A DNA stretch of 64,000 nt from Annulohypoxylon bovei var. microspora (taxonomy: Eukaryota > Ascomycota > Sordariomycetes > Xylariales > Hypoxylaceae). The position numbers and the translations under genes are program-made. Positions 13,297-24,335 of this stretch are shown here, in pieces (within the stretch, counting starts at the first letter, position 1; each line of letters starts with the position of its first letter). The stretch covers positions 1 to 64,000 of the forward strand of contig MU405347.1 of the NCBI GenBank assembly GCA_022836615.1, in the 5' to 3' direction. Under the pieces are notes generated by a model. That model ran no database searches and was not told where the DNA came from. It was given only the letters and a program-made list of their open reading frames with translations.

Positions 13297-13553
13297 TCGA
13301 AGAATGATTTTCACGATATTAAATAATTAAAATCATTTAAGTCCGAAAAATGATTTTCACGATATTAGGTAATTAAAATCATTTAGGTCCGAGAAATGAT
13401 TTTCACGATATTAAATAAATAAAATAAAAAATGATTTTCACGATATTAAATAATTAAAATCATTTAAGTTCGAGAAATAATTTTTATAATATTAAATAAA
13501 TCGTTTAAAGAATAATTTTCGCGATATTTTAAAAATAATTAAAATAATTTAAG
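13297..13553 (+). repeat. Hairpin-forming minisatellite, about six units of 38-47 bp
   Basis: Each full unit contains AATGATTTTCACGATATT, a spacer and AAAATCATTTAAGTCCGA, so AATGATTTT and AAAATCATT inside one unit are inverted copies able to form a stem. Units differ chiefly by transitions, and later units are more decayed. Confidence 0.7.
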
Positions 13554-13797
13554 AATGATTGGTTTAAAACGGAAAGATTTTTAAAGGAAAAATAATTTTA
13601 AAGAAATTATAAAAATAAAAGTAATTTTTAAAATAATTTTAACGTTTAAAAATAATTTTTAAAGGTAATTAATTACACGGATGTACTTTCCCATTAAAAT
13701 TGTATGGTAAAGTACTTAAATAAAAACGAAATATTTTATTATAAAAAATAATTATTTAATAAAAATAATTTTTAAAACACTTTTTTTCTTATTACGG

Positions 13798-13978
13798 TAT
13801 TAAAATATATATAAAAAAAGTTTCCACGTTAATTAATTTAATCCACATTTTTAAATATAAATATTATAACTTTAAAAACGAAAAATTATTATTTTTCTTT
13901 TTTTTTTTATTAATAAAAATAACTTCATTTTTAATTTTATATAATATAAATTTACCGTTGTTTATAAAAATCGTTACA
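13798..13978 (+). mobile_element. Copy 0, final piece: remainder of its 3' LTR
   Basis: After the duplicated TA (13798-13799), 179 bp of LTR run to the terminus TCGTTACA (mutated CCGTCACA) at 13978. This marks the right end of copy 0. Confidence 0.8.
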
Positions 13979-14165
13979 TAAAATATTTAAAATTAATATT
14001 TAATAATATATTAAAATTATAAAATATTTAATATATATTATAATAAATATTTAATTTAATATTATTTATATTATATTATATTTAAATTAATATATAAAAA
14101 ATTTAATTATAATATATATTATTATTATTAAAAAAGTTTTAAAATATTTAAAAAGCATTTTAAAT
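13979..14165. other. AT-only spacer between copy 0 and copy C
   Basis: 187 bp almost wholly A and T with no recognisable feature. Its last five bases, TAAAT (14161-14165), are the left target duplication of copy C. Confidence 0.6.
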
Positions 14166-14477
14166 TATTACGGGTTAAAGACCCGGAAAGTTAATTAAAA
14201 TAAAGATTAATATAAGTTTATATTATAATTATAAACACGATAAACGTGGGTTTTTATAATGAAATTATTAATAACTTTAAATGGGTTATAAAAATTATTA
14301 AAACACGTATAAAAGAAATTTCCACGTTAATTAATTTAATCCATACCTTTAAACATAAATATTATAACTTTAAAAATGAAAGATTATTATTTTTCCTTTT
14401 TTCTTTTATTAATGAAAATAACCTTATTTTTAACCCCATATAATATAAGTTTACCATTGTTTATAAAAACCGTCACA
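14166..14477 (+). repeat. 5' LTR of copy C
   Basis: The 312-bp LTR has the best-preserved 3' terminus (CCGTCACA). Its start TATTACGGGT differs from the inferred TGTTACGGGT by one G-to-A change. Confidence 0.82.
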
Positions 14478-16922
14478 TATTTTTATTAATTATTTTTTAA
14501 TTAATAAAAGTTTTTAAAAAAACGTTTATCGCGTTAAATAATAATTTAATATATAAATATCTTTTAAATAATAAATAATTAAAATTTTATAACATTTATT
14601 ATTTTTTATTAATATAATTTAAATATATATAAATTTTTCGATAACTTTTTTAATAACTTTATAATTAATTTATTAAGTAATTTTAATTTGTTTTATAAAA
14701 TTAAAAAAATAATCTTAATTAAAAATAAGTGTTTAACTTGGATTAATAAGTAAAAAGACTTTTTAATATATATAATTATATTAAATCTTTTTATTTTAAA
14801 AAATTTAATACATTTTAAATTAAAGAAAAATAAATACTTGAAAATTATATTTTTAATTTTAATTAAGAAATGGTAGTGTTTAATATAATGGTTTAACACG
14901 GGAAAACTTAATGGGTAATATAATAATTAAGCTTTTATTTAAGTTTTAATTAAAAAATTCGAAAATAAATAATTAATTTAAGCCACCCATTAAAACTTAA
15001 TTAAAATGCATTAAAATGCTTTTTAATACTTCAATAATTTTTTCATTAATTTCGAAAATAAATTAATTTTAATTAATAAATTATATTAAAAAAAAGAAAA
15101 TAAAATCGATTATATTAATGTGGGATTAAATAATAAATTAAAAAACATTTTTATAATTAAAAAGTTAAATAAAAAAGATTATAATAAATAAGTAATTAAG
15201 GTTAATAATATAATGGTTAAAGTAAAAAAGGTATTAAATTATAAAAAGAAAAATAATTATTTTATAACCATTTAATACGAAAAAACATTTAATTAAAAGG
15301 TTATTAATTTTATTAATACGGTAATTATTTAAAAATAAAAATTAAAATTTAACGGGGATAAAAATATGGTTATAAATGGGGTGAATTATATAACTTTAAC
15401 CACCGCGATAATTATAACGATAAATTAAATAAGTGGTTTACGTTAAAGTAATAATAATTTATTAAAAGTATAATAAAAATTAAATTAAAAGTTTAAGAAA
15501 TTTAAAAAAGAAAGTAAATGTGTTTATTATACGAAAATAAGGTATTTTATAATGGTTTACCCGTTGTTTTAAACCGTACCCCGGTTAAATTATAATAATA
15601 AAAACGGCACGTTATAAATGATTATTATAAAGGTTTAAAATAATTAAAATGTTAAGAATAATTATAAATTATTAAAGTGTTTAAAAAATGAATAACCTTT
15701 AAACGAAGTTACGTTTAAAGGTTAATATTAAGATTTATAAATATTAAAAAAACTTTAAATAAAATGTATATTATTTCTTTTTTAATTAAAACCTTATTAA
15801 ATAAATAAAAGTTTATTAATACGTTTATAAATTTAAAATGTTTAATATATTTAATATTTAATAAAAGATTTGTATAATAAATAAAGTTATTACGTATATT
15901 TATTTAAAAAAAAAATTAAAATTAATTAAGGATAAGGAATTTTATATGATTAATACGTTTATATATGCGGAGATTAATATAAATGATAAAAAAGAACAAA
16001 TATAAGGTTATATTATCTTAAATTTCACGTTTTTTTTAATATTAAAAAAATTATAAATAAAATGGAACGACGTTATTTATAAAATAAAAAGGAGGTTAAT
16101 TAAAATAAATTTAAAAAAATATAATTTAATAATATATGAAAAAGGTTAAAATATTATTTAAGTATTTTATAACGTTAAAATAAAATACTTATAAATTAAA
16201 AAAGTTAAATATATAATAAAAAATATGTTTTTAATATTTATAACTTAAGAAAAAAAATGTTAATATAAAAAAAATGGTGAGGATATTTAAATTTTTAATA
16301 CCACCATATAAAATATTAATATTATATTAAAAAAAAAAAAAAGTTTATAATTAATTAAATTTAAGAAATGTTATTTAATAAATTAAAGGATTAGGTCGGA
16401 GATTTTTTAAACGATAAAAGTATAATGTTATTATTATTAAAATTAAAATTAAACATTAAGGTTAATTTATAAAAAAATAATTAAAATAAAGAAAAAGAAA
16501 TTTTATGGGAGCCTTTATATAACATATTAAAAGAAAAACTTTTAATATTATAAAAAACCTTAATAAACTTATTAAATAAAAGGTAAATTAAGGTTAATAA
16601 CTCTTTGGGAAAAACATTAATATTATTTATAAAAAAACCAAAAAATAACTTTTAATTTTATGTGGATTACAAAGCTTTTAACGTTATTTTAACACGTAAC
16701 CATTACTTATTATTATTAATTAAGGAAACTTTATGATTTTTTTATAAAATTAAATAATTAACCAAGGTTAACGTTAAAGTTATATTTTATAAGTTACGGA
16801 TAAAGGAAAGAAATGAATGGAAAACCGTTTTTTACATTTAATTTAAAGCTTTTAAATAATTAATTATATTTTTTAAATTATATAAAACATTAATGGTGTT
16901 TTAACGTTATATTAATAAAACT

Positions 16923-17171
16923 TTGTTCGATTTTTTAAATAATTATTATTTAATATACGTAAATAACATAATAATTTATTTAAACGGATCTTGTAAAAAC
17001 CACATAAATAAAATTAAAATAATATTAAAATACTTCGGTAATGTTAATTTAAAGTTAAACCTTTTTAAATGTTTTTTTATTATAAAGGAAATTAAATACT
17101 TAAGTTTTATCATTACGGTGGGAAAAGGGATTAAGGTAAATTTTAATAAAGTTATAATTATTAAAGGATAA
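16923..17171 (+). pseudogene. Reverse transcriptase relic of copy C
   Basis: An 82-codon stretch and the best preserved RT fragment in the window. It reads FLNNYYLIYVNN, then IIIYLNGS, an INKIKIILKYFGNVNLKLN helix, KCFFIIKEIKYLSFIITVGKG and a KVNFNKV end. YVNN replaces the catalytic YVDD; both Asp-to-Asn changes are single G-to-A transitions. The assignment to Ty3/Gypsy rests on the order FxxxLxxYxxxYVDD - LKLxxxKCxF - VxFLGFxI. Confidence 0.85.
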
Positions 17172-19521
17172 AAACCACCCACGAATGTACGGGGAATTCG
17201 TAGTTTTTTAAGGTTTGCGAATTTTTATAAAATATTTATTAAAGGATTTAATAAGTTAATTACTTTTTTAATTATTTTAATAAAAAAAAAGGTTTTTTTT
17301 AAGTGAGGGCAAAAAATAAACGTAATGTTTAAAAAATTAAAATATTTATTTATTATTATATTAATCTTAGTTTATTAGGACCTTAATTAAAAAATATACT
17401 TAAAAGCGGATTACTTAAAGTAAACTTTAAAAGCTTGCTTTTTATAAAAAAATTATAATAAGATATTAAAATTTATGGCTTATTATTTAATAAAATTATT
17501 ACCAATTAAATATAATTATAAAATATATAATAAAAAGTTTTTAACGATTATTAAATTAATAAAAATATAATAAAAGGAATTACGAAAAATGGTTAAACTT
17601 TTTACAATTTTTATAAACCATAAAAATTTAAAATATTTCATAATTACCCGCAAATTAAATAAACGTTAAATACATTAAAAATAAACTTTATTAAGATTTA
17701 ACTTCATTATAAAGTATCGGGTTAATAAAGAAATAAAACAATTTAATGCTTTATTAAAATAAAGTTAAAATATTTTAATAAATTAAAAAAATAAAAAAAT
17801 GGTAAATTATATATAACGTTTATTTAAATAAAAATAACTACCTTTAATAAGGATAATAATAATAAGTATTTAAATGTTTTTAATAAATATTATTAAAATA
17901 TTAAAAAAAAGGGTAACACCAAATTAAAGCCTTATAATTATACCCACCGAAAAAAGAATCTTTTATAATAAAAACCTATAAACTTTATAAAATTAAAAAA
18001 TTATTAAAAATATAAATTTTAAAATAATTTATAAAATTATTAATAAAAGTAATTATTATTTCCCATTAATTTTTAAGGATTATAAAATCTTAATCATTAA
18101 ATATAACTTAAATAATAAAAAAACCATATCGTTTAAAAAACAAACATAAATATTAAATTAAAAACCCTTTAAAATGGTTATAATTTAAAATATCCATAAT
18201 TCCCACGTTATAAACCATTTAAAAAAGGATAATATTATCGTAATTACCTTAAAATCCTTTTATTAATTAATTATAAAACAAGATATATAAAAGTTTTATA
18301 AGAATTATAATATTTATAACCAAGTTTACGTTTAATAAACTTAACGAAAAAAGTTATTAAAACTTTTACTTATTTTTAATTATTATTTTTTAAAGTTATC
18401 CATTAATTTTATAATAAAAATGTTAATAAAAAAAAAAGGAAATCCCTGGTATTTAATGGTGGTTACTTATTAATTATTAAAATGGATTTTATTAAAAACG
18501 ATAAATATTATAAAGGTTAAAACGTATGTTATAAAATTTATATATATTTACGTTAAATATTATAACCTTTTTATAACGGTAATATTAAATCGAAAAAATA
18601 ATTAAACGAACACATTTTAAATAAAACTTTATAAATTAATAAAAGTGGTATAATATTTATTCATTACTTTTAATTTAAAGATTAATAAATTTATAAAAAA
18701 AATAAATTAAAAGGTATAAATATACTTGTAATATTTCTTAATTTACGTACAATTTAATTAATTAAAAATATTACTTATAATAATAATAACGATTAATAAT
18801 TAAAATATAATGGTTAAGTTAAACCTTTTTTATATAACGCATGAATATTACGTACATTTAATTAAATAAGTCATTAATAAAACTTTAAATAAATTATTTA
18901 AAAAATAATAAGCCGTAAACTTTATAACCAAAATCAAAGAAATTAACGAATACGTTTAAATTACCATGATTATAATTTAAAAATGTATAAAATGTATAGT
19001 AAATTAATTTTAATTAAAGGGTTTTAAGTATAAAATAAATAATAAAGTTTAATTAAATTTAAAGAATATTATAATATTATAATTTAAAAAGAAATTTTTT
19101 TAATTATACATAAAATATAAGGTAATTAAAATAATCAACTTTTATGTAATAAAATTAAATATATTTACGGGAATTTAATCACGATTTTACATTAAATTAT
19201 TTAAGTTAATAATTATAAACTTATTATTATTTTAAATATAAAACAACGTTTAATTATTATTTTTTATTAATTAAAACGGCGAAAACCTCGAATATATTAT
19301 TAAAAAAATCTTATAATTAAAAAACAAGCGTAAAAAACAAAGCATACGTAAGATGGTATTAATTAAATAAAAGGGTTATGTAAAACCAACATAAAAACCT
19401 TAAGAAAAATTAAAAAATACGAAAGCTTTAAAAACATTTTATTAATAATTTAAGGTAAAAAATAAGGTAAATAAAAAAGCTTTCGCGATTATAAACCTTA
19501 AAAAACAAAGAAAAAAAATAT

Positions 19522-19833
19522 TATTATAAGTTAAAAACTTAAAAAATTAATTAAAGTAAAAATTAACGCGAGTTTACATCATGGTTATAAATACGATAAA
19601 TGTAAATCTTTATAATAAAGTTATTAATAACTTTAAATAAGTTATAAAAATTATTAAAACACATACAAAGGGGGTTTCCATGTTAATTAATTTAATTTAT
19701 ACCTTTAAATATAAATATTATAACCTTAAAAACGAAAGGTTATTACTTTTTTTTTTTTTTTTTATTAATGAAAATAACTTCATTTTTAACCCCATATAAC
19801 ATAAGTTTATTATTACTTATAAGAATTATCATA
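19522..19833 (+). repeat. 3' LTR of copy C
   Basis: The 312-bp LTR runs from TATTATAAGT to TTATCATA and is followed directly by the TAAAT duplication. Confidence 0.8.
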
Positions 19834-20748
19834 TAAATTATAAATTTATTTATAAAAATAAATTAAAAAATTTTATAAAATGAACGGATTTTAATTATAT
19901 AAAATATATTTAAATTTATTAATTAATTTTTAAATATATTTTTAATATTAATAATAAAGCGATTAATTAATTTAATAAACGGTAATTTATAATAATTATT
20001 TTAATTTATAAATTTAAATTTAAAAATATAACGAACGTTATAAAAAAAGTTATTTAATTATAAAAATTATTAAAAAAATTTAACATTAATAAAAAAAATT
20101 TATTATTTACGATTATATAAAAAAATAATTAAAAGGTTTTAATATTTGTAAAAAACTTTTAATTTTACATATAAACGAAATACATCGAAATAAATATATA
20201 TTTTATTTAAAAGAAATAAATTAATAATAAAATTAATTTTAAATATATTAATATTTTTAAATAAATTATTAATAATTTTATTAAATTTTTATTAAAAAAT
20301 GTATTTATATGCTTTAAAAATGCTTTAAGCTTTATTATATAAAACGAATAAGAAATTTACATGTAAAAAAAAAAAAAAAAATTATTTTAAATAATTATAA
20401 TTTTATAAAATAATTTTTTTTAAAGTAATTTATTTATTTTAAACATTATTATAAATAATAAAAACTACCATTTATTACATTATATAATTAATAAAAACTT
20501 TAAGAAAATTAATAATTAATATTATTAATTACTTAATACACACATTATAAAAAATTATATAAAATAAAAAATTAAAAAATTATTTAAACATTATAAATAT
20601 AATTCGAATAAAAATGTTAAAATATTAAATGGTTAAAAACATTAATAAGTAAATACGTTTTATATTTATAACACTTATATATATTATTTACCTTTTATTA
20701 TATACTTATAATAACTTAACCTTTTAATAAAAATGATGATACTCATAA
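19834..20748. other. Unassigned AT-rich, RIP-like DNA up to the composition boundary
   Basis: About 0.9 kb of AT-rich sequence with no match to the LTR elements and no readable protein. It may be another decayed repeat or the decayed 5' part of the neighbouring dehydrogenase gene. Normal base composition resumes between about 20740 and 20770. Confidence 0.5.
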
Positions 20749-21354
20749 CCTACGTTTACTTTAACATTGGGCTTGCCTTTTCCAAGTCTCAATCCCACCA
20801 ACACTGGTAAATCTCTTCTTATTTGGGGCGGTAGCTCGGCCGTCGGCAGCAACGCTATTCAGCTAGTCAAGGCAGCCGGCTTCGAAGTCTTCACTACTTG
20901 TTCTCCTCGTAACTTTGACTACGTGAAGGAGCTCGGCGCTAGCAAGGTCTTCGACTATAACAGCCCCACTGTCACTGATGACATTGTCGCTGAGCTCGAT
21001 AAGGGTGCATGCGCTGGCATCTACCTTGCTATAGGTAGCGTAGCCAGTGCCTGCCAGGTCTCGTACAAGTCAAAGCAGAAGTTGTTTGTCGCATCTTCTA
21101 ATCCAGTGCCAGGAGATGTCCCAGAGGGAGTCGAGGCTAAGATGGTCTTTGGAACTGGTGGGGTCGAGATGTTTAAAGAGACCCTTCCTGTTACTTTTGA
21201 TGGATATCTTGTAGAGGCGCTAGAAAAGGGTGTCTACAAAGTCGCCCCACGACCAGAAGTTGTATCTAGGAAAGGCCTCGAGGGTATTCAGGAAGCGATG
21301 AATATTTTCAAGAAAGGTGTTTCAGCAAAGAAGCTGGTTGTTGAAGTTGAGTAG
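20749..21354 (+). pseudogene. 5'-truncated MDR-family (zinc-type dehydrogenase / enoyl reductase-like) gene
   Basis: An open frame of about 200 codons begins abruptly at the AT-rich boundary, follows an in-frame stop (20746-20748) and has no ATG at a sensible start. The protein begins at the linker typical of fungal MDR enzymes (LGLPFPSLNP), then the NAD(P)-binding Rossmann segment (SLLIWGGSSAVGSNAIQL) and the C-terminal lobe to KKLVVEVE, a normal C-terminus. Family members are about 340-360 residues, so roughly the first 150 residues, including the GroES-like catalytic domain, are missing. Another frame keeps ATGATGATACTC just upstream but runs into a stop after 25 codons. It looks like a gene cut by the repeat block; a mis-assembled or 5'-spliced exon cannot be excluded. 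Confidence 0.75.
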
Positions 21355-22126
21355 AGGACTCTCATTTGTACAATTAGGTAGAGATGGTTTACTGAGTCGC
21401 AAGATGTAAATAGATCATGGCTGAACCCTAACCCCGTACATATATATTGCCTACCTATAATAGCTAACTAAAATAAATATTCAACGACAATTAATAATTT
21501 CAGGTTTTTCCCACTGAATGATGCTCCCGCGGCATAGAAATTTCTAACCTAGGACTGTAAGTGCCGGGGTTACGAAAATGGCGCCCTTTACGTCGCATGC
21601 GATTGATGCGCAACGTTTGGTAGGAAGATGAAAGTAAACTCAACATTCTAAACCAGAGAGAAACTACAGGCGTTCTTTGAGACCCCTTTACGCCTTTGAG
21701 ATACGTTCTAGACCTTTTTGCTCTCTGTCCAAAGGATACAATGCCATTGTTTATGGATTATAGATTAAAAAAGGCATAAGACATTGTTGAAGAACAATTA
21801 ACACCCAGTTTCCTTGGATAATTCGACCATGGCAGTAAAATTGTTCTAACAACAGCATTGTTGAGTGTGAGGGTGCAATGGAGGTGCTCGTTAATACCTA
21901 CAAAGTTACGATACACTAAGGGTACTCCTCTAATATATAAACATCGTCGACATCTCAAATTAAGAAGCACACATCGTCGACATCTCAAATTAAGAAGCAC
22001 ATATCTATCATCATCGTCACACTCGCACATACACACACAAGCATCAAATCTACCTAGGTATTAAAACCAAACAATTATCAACATTTACTATCTCGTATCA
22101 AGCACAAACCAGGTAACCTATTTAAA
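21355..22126. other. Intergenic region with a perfect 30-bp tandem duplication
   Basis: No gene is recognised. At 21941-22000 a 30-bp unit starting ACATCGTCGACATCTC occurs twice without mismatch. A palindrome TACCTAGGTA is at 22051-22060. ACCCTAACCCC, a telomere-like word, is near 21426. The region is the leader/promoter side of the small ORF at 22127. Confidence 0.6.
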
Positions 22127-22309
22127 ATGCACTGCAACAACAAGACTTCTTCTCTCGTGGACTTCCACGTGCACAATGGTGAGAAATCCGCGATCCGGGA
22201 CCATCGCGAGAACAATTATACTTGTGGCTGCAATTCCTGCGCCTGTACGGAGAAAGTCTCCTCTTATGGTATGTTGTGCAGCTACTGCTCTACCAACCAC
22301 AAGAACTAG
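22127..22309 (+). CDS. Small cysteine-rich protein (60 aa), putative metal-binding
   Basis: The ORF starts with ATG in a reasonable fungal context (TTTAAAATGC) and ends with TAG. The C-terminal half carries C-G-C-N-S-C-A-C followed after a spacer by C-S-Y-C, seven Cys in all with one near the start, plus His residues at D-F-H-V-H and the tail. No signal peptide or membrane segment is visible. Clustered CxC and CxxC pairs suggest zinc or copper binding, but I do not recognise the family and it is not a canonical fungal metallothionein. The region upstream is CT/CA-rich like a fungal 5' leader and carries a 30-bp tandem repeat. It could be a chance ORF. Confidence 0.4.
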   Translation: MHCNNKTSSLVDFHVHNGEKSAIRDHRENNYTCGCNSCACTEKVSSYGMLCSYCSTNHKN

Positions 22310-23307
22310 TTAGATAGGTAGGTGATGTCAGACATTAGCCTACCTAACTTGCTGAACATTGCGCCTAGAAAGAAGTAGTTAAACATGCATGCCCATTCAA
22401 TTAAGAAGGAGAAAAGCTCTAAGAGCTGTTTTGTAGCAAGATAATATACATACCCTTGATAGTTTTTATCACACTTTCCTACAAGGCGCGCTCCATCTTA
22501 CCCATAGTTTAGTTTCCAACATTTGTATTATTATTTAATATAACCACGTTACTCTTATAAATCCCATGCATCATTTCAGTGATATACCTAGGTAGTTTCT
22601 ATAAACGAAGGCGTAAAAAAAAAACTGAAAAAAATAATAAGACTCAACACCATTTGGTAAGGAATAGCTGTCTATGAGAAATGCGTTTTCCCCTTTATAC
22701 TCCCATGTATTATCCCCCGATCAAACATTCGCGCAGGGTTTCGTGATATGTTATTTGGTGCCATTTCGAAGAACTCATTGGATAATAGGGGAATAATTGC
22801 ATGCGTAGGTGGCGGTCACACCGCATCTCTGTACTGTAACACCCAATGTTCTCGGATGGAGTGCCTTCCGGGTAGTGAGCCGACTCCTTTTCTTCGCGTC
22901 GACAGCATAGGCTCCTCATAATGGATTATCGTGGCATTGATTTTCTATGACTTTCCGTCTTTTTAATATTCTGTTATTAGGTATTATCTTCCTTTTTTAC
23001 AGACATCTTTCAGAGAATATAATAGATACCTACATAATGCATTATTAAATCCCTCAAGCAAGTGATAAGTCCTAGGTTAGGTTACACGATCATAACTACT
23101 CCAACGCTTAACTATGTTGCTAGTATGCATGACATGCGGACGAGGCGAGTAACCTAGATAAATATCAAGGTAGCTTTTCACCGGTCAAGTAATGTACATA
23201 AGAACACTGCTAATAATATTGATACGTCACATACATGCATTGAACTTCCTAGTTACAGAAGCATAAATCAACTTGACACAGTCAAATCTAAGAAAGGTAA
23301 CCGTTAT
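22310..23307. other. Intergenic region
   Basis: About 1 kb with no gene support. It holds a TACCTAGGTA palindrome at 22585-22594 and several ACCTA/TAGGT words. Short ORFs on the minus strand (22710-22919) have no recognisable content. Confidence 0.5.
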
Positions 23308-24151
23308 GACCTAGTTTTGGAACAGACCCCCTTTTGGAACACTTTTACACCAAAACACGTACTTTTTGTATGAGCATAACTTGACCAACATTGAAGTTAT
23401 CTCCTTAAAACCAGCTTTTACACATGTCTAACTGACTTGAACACCTATTTACAAGGTTTTTAAAAATTAAAAGAATTTACTCATTGTGCAATTGAGATGC
23501 TTACAGTGAGGTTCGAAAGATACATTGCCCCACATACAAATTTAGGTACGAAAACGAGTATTTCGAGAAATTTACAAAAACCACCATATCGCGACAACAA
23601 GCCTTGAGATTTTTAATTTATAAGCTCGAGTGAGTTCAATGAAGGTGCCTATATGTTAAGAATAAAACATGACTTATAATTGTTTAAATTGATTATATAT
23701 TAAAAGATTATAAATATAACCATTTTAAGATTAATATGGTTAAATTATAAATTGTAATTATATAACGAGTTTAATTCGTTACGCCTTACAATTTATTTTT
23801 AATATATAAACAACTTTATGAATCCTTTTCAAAGAAAGAAACTCAACATCTTAAGGCTTGTTGTTGCGATATGGTGGTTTTTGTAAATTTCTCGAAATAC
23901 TCGTTTTCGTACTTAAATTTGTATGTGGGGCAATGTATCTTTCGAACCTCACTGTAAGCATCTTAATTGCAACACCAAAAAGCTTCTTAAATTTCTATAA
24001 ACCTTATAACAAGGTGTAGCAGTTAATCTTCTACGCATGGAAATTGGTTTTAGTTCTATAGCTCTATTATTGGCCGAGTTATGCTAGTATTAAAAGGTGG
24101 TGTTTTGGTGTAAAAAGCGTTCCAAAAGGGGGTCTGTTCCAAAAGGGGGTC
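23308..24151. mobile_element. 844-bp inverted-repeat (MITE-like) element
   Basis: Two arms of roughly 300 bp (about 23308-23625 and 23845-24151) are inverted copies separated by about 220 bp of AT-rich loop. Each outer end carries two tandem units of GACCCCCTTTTGGAACA, the outermost left unit being degenerate (GACCTAGTTTTGGAAC). The innermost ~118 bp of the arms (around GAGGTTCGAAAGATACATTG) differ at only a few sites, all transitions, whereas the middle part of the arms is more diverged. No ORF and no clear target duplication was seen. A non-autonomous DNA transposon is the simplest reading. Confidence 0.75.
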
Positions 24152-24335
24152 AACACGGTTAGTGAGTTGCTAACGAGTAGGTATGAATACTTCTGTATCA
24201 ACTGTCCAAATGTTTCTCCTATTTAAAGATGGCTTCCTCTAAGCCGCGTAGTCTTGTTTCTGCATTGAGCATTCCTCATCTTTCATTAATACTGCCTATT
24301 TTGAGCGATTTCAAATACGCAGAGTCCTAAACAAT

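Larger units (their letters stand above)
12353..13797. mobile_element. 1445-bp TA-flanked, inverted- and tandem-repeat-rich element inside an LTR
   Basis: This block splits the 3' LTR of copy 0. It is flanked by TA on both sides (12351-12352 and 13798-13799), as for Tc1/mariner-type insertions, and its ends are short imperfect inverted repeats: CCGTAACGATAA at the left and the reverse complement of CCGTAATAAGAA at the right. No transposase can be read. The interior holds a palindrome of about 200 bp, a second hairpin near 12580-12630, a 15-bp minisatellite, a long AAAT microsatellite and a hairpin-forming minisatellite. A non-autonomous DNA element (MITE or foldback-like) that has accumulated satellites is the best guess; its family is unknown. 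Confidence 0.65.
14166..19833 (+). mobile_element. Copy C: full-length RIP-decayed Ty3/Gypsy chromovirus-type element
   Basis: A 5668-bp plus-strand element with 312-bp LTRs at 14166-14477 and 19522-19833, flanked by a perfect TAAAT duplication (14161-14165 and 19834-19838). The 5' LTR keeps unmutated termini features (GGGTTAAAGACCCGG near the start, CCGTCACA at the end). The internal order equals copy B: gag region, RT relic at 16923-17171, RNase H/integrase, chromodomain relic near 19270-19460. It retains somewhat more G and C than copy B in places but has no intact ORF. Confidence 0.87.
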
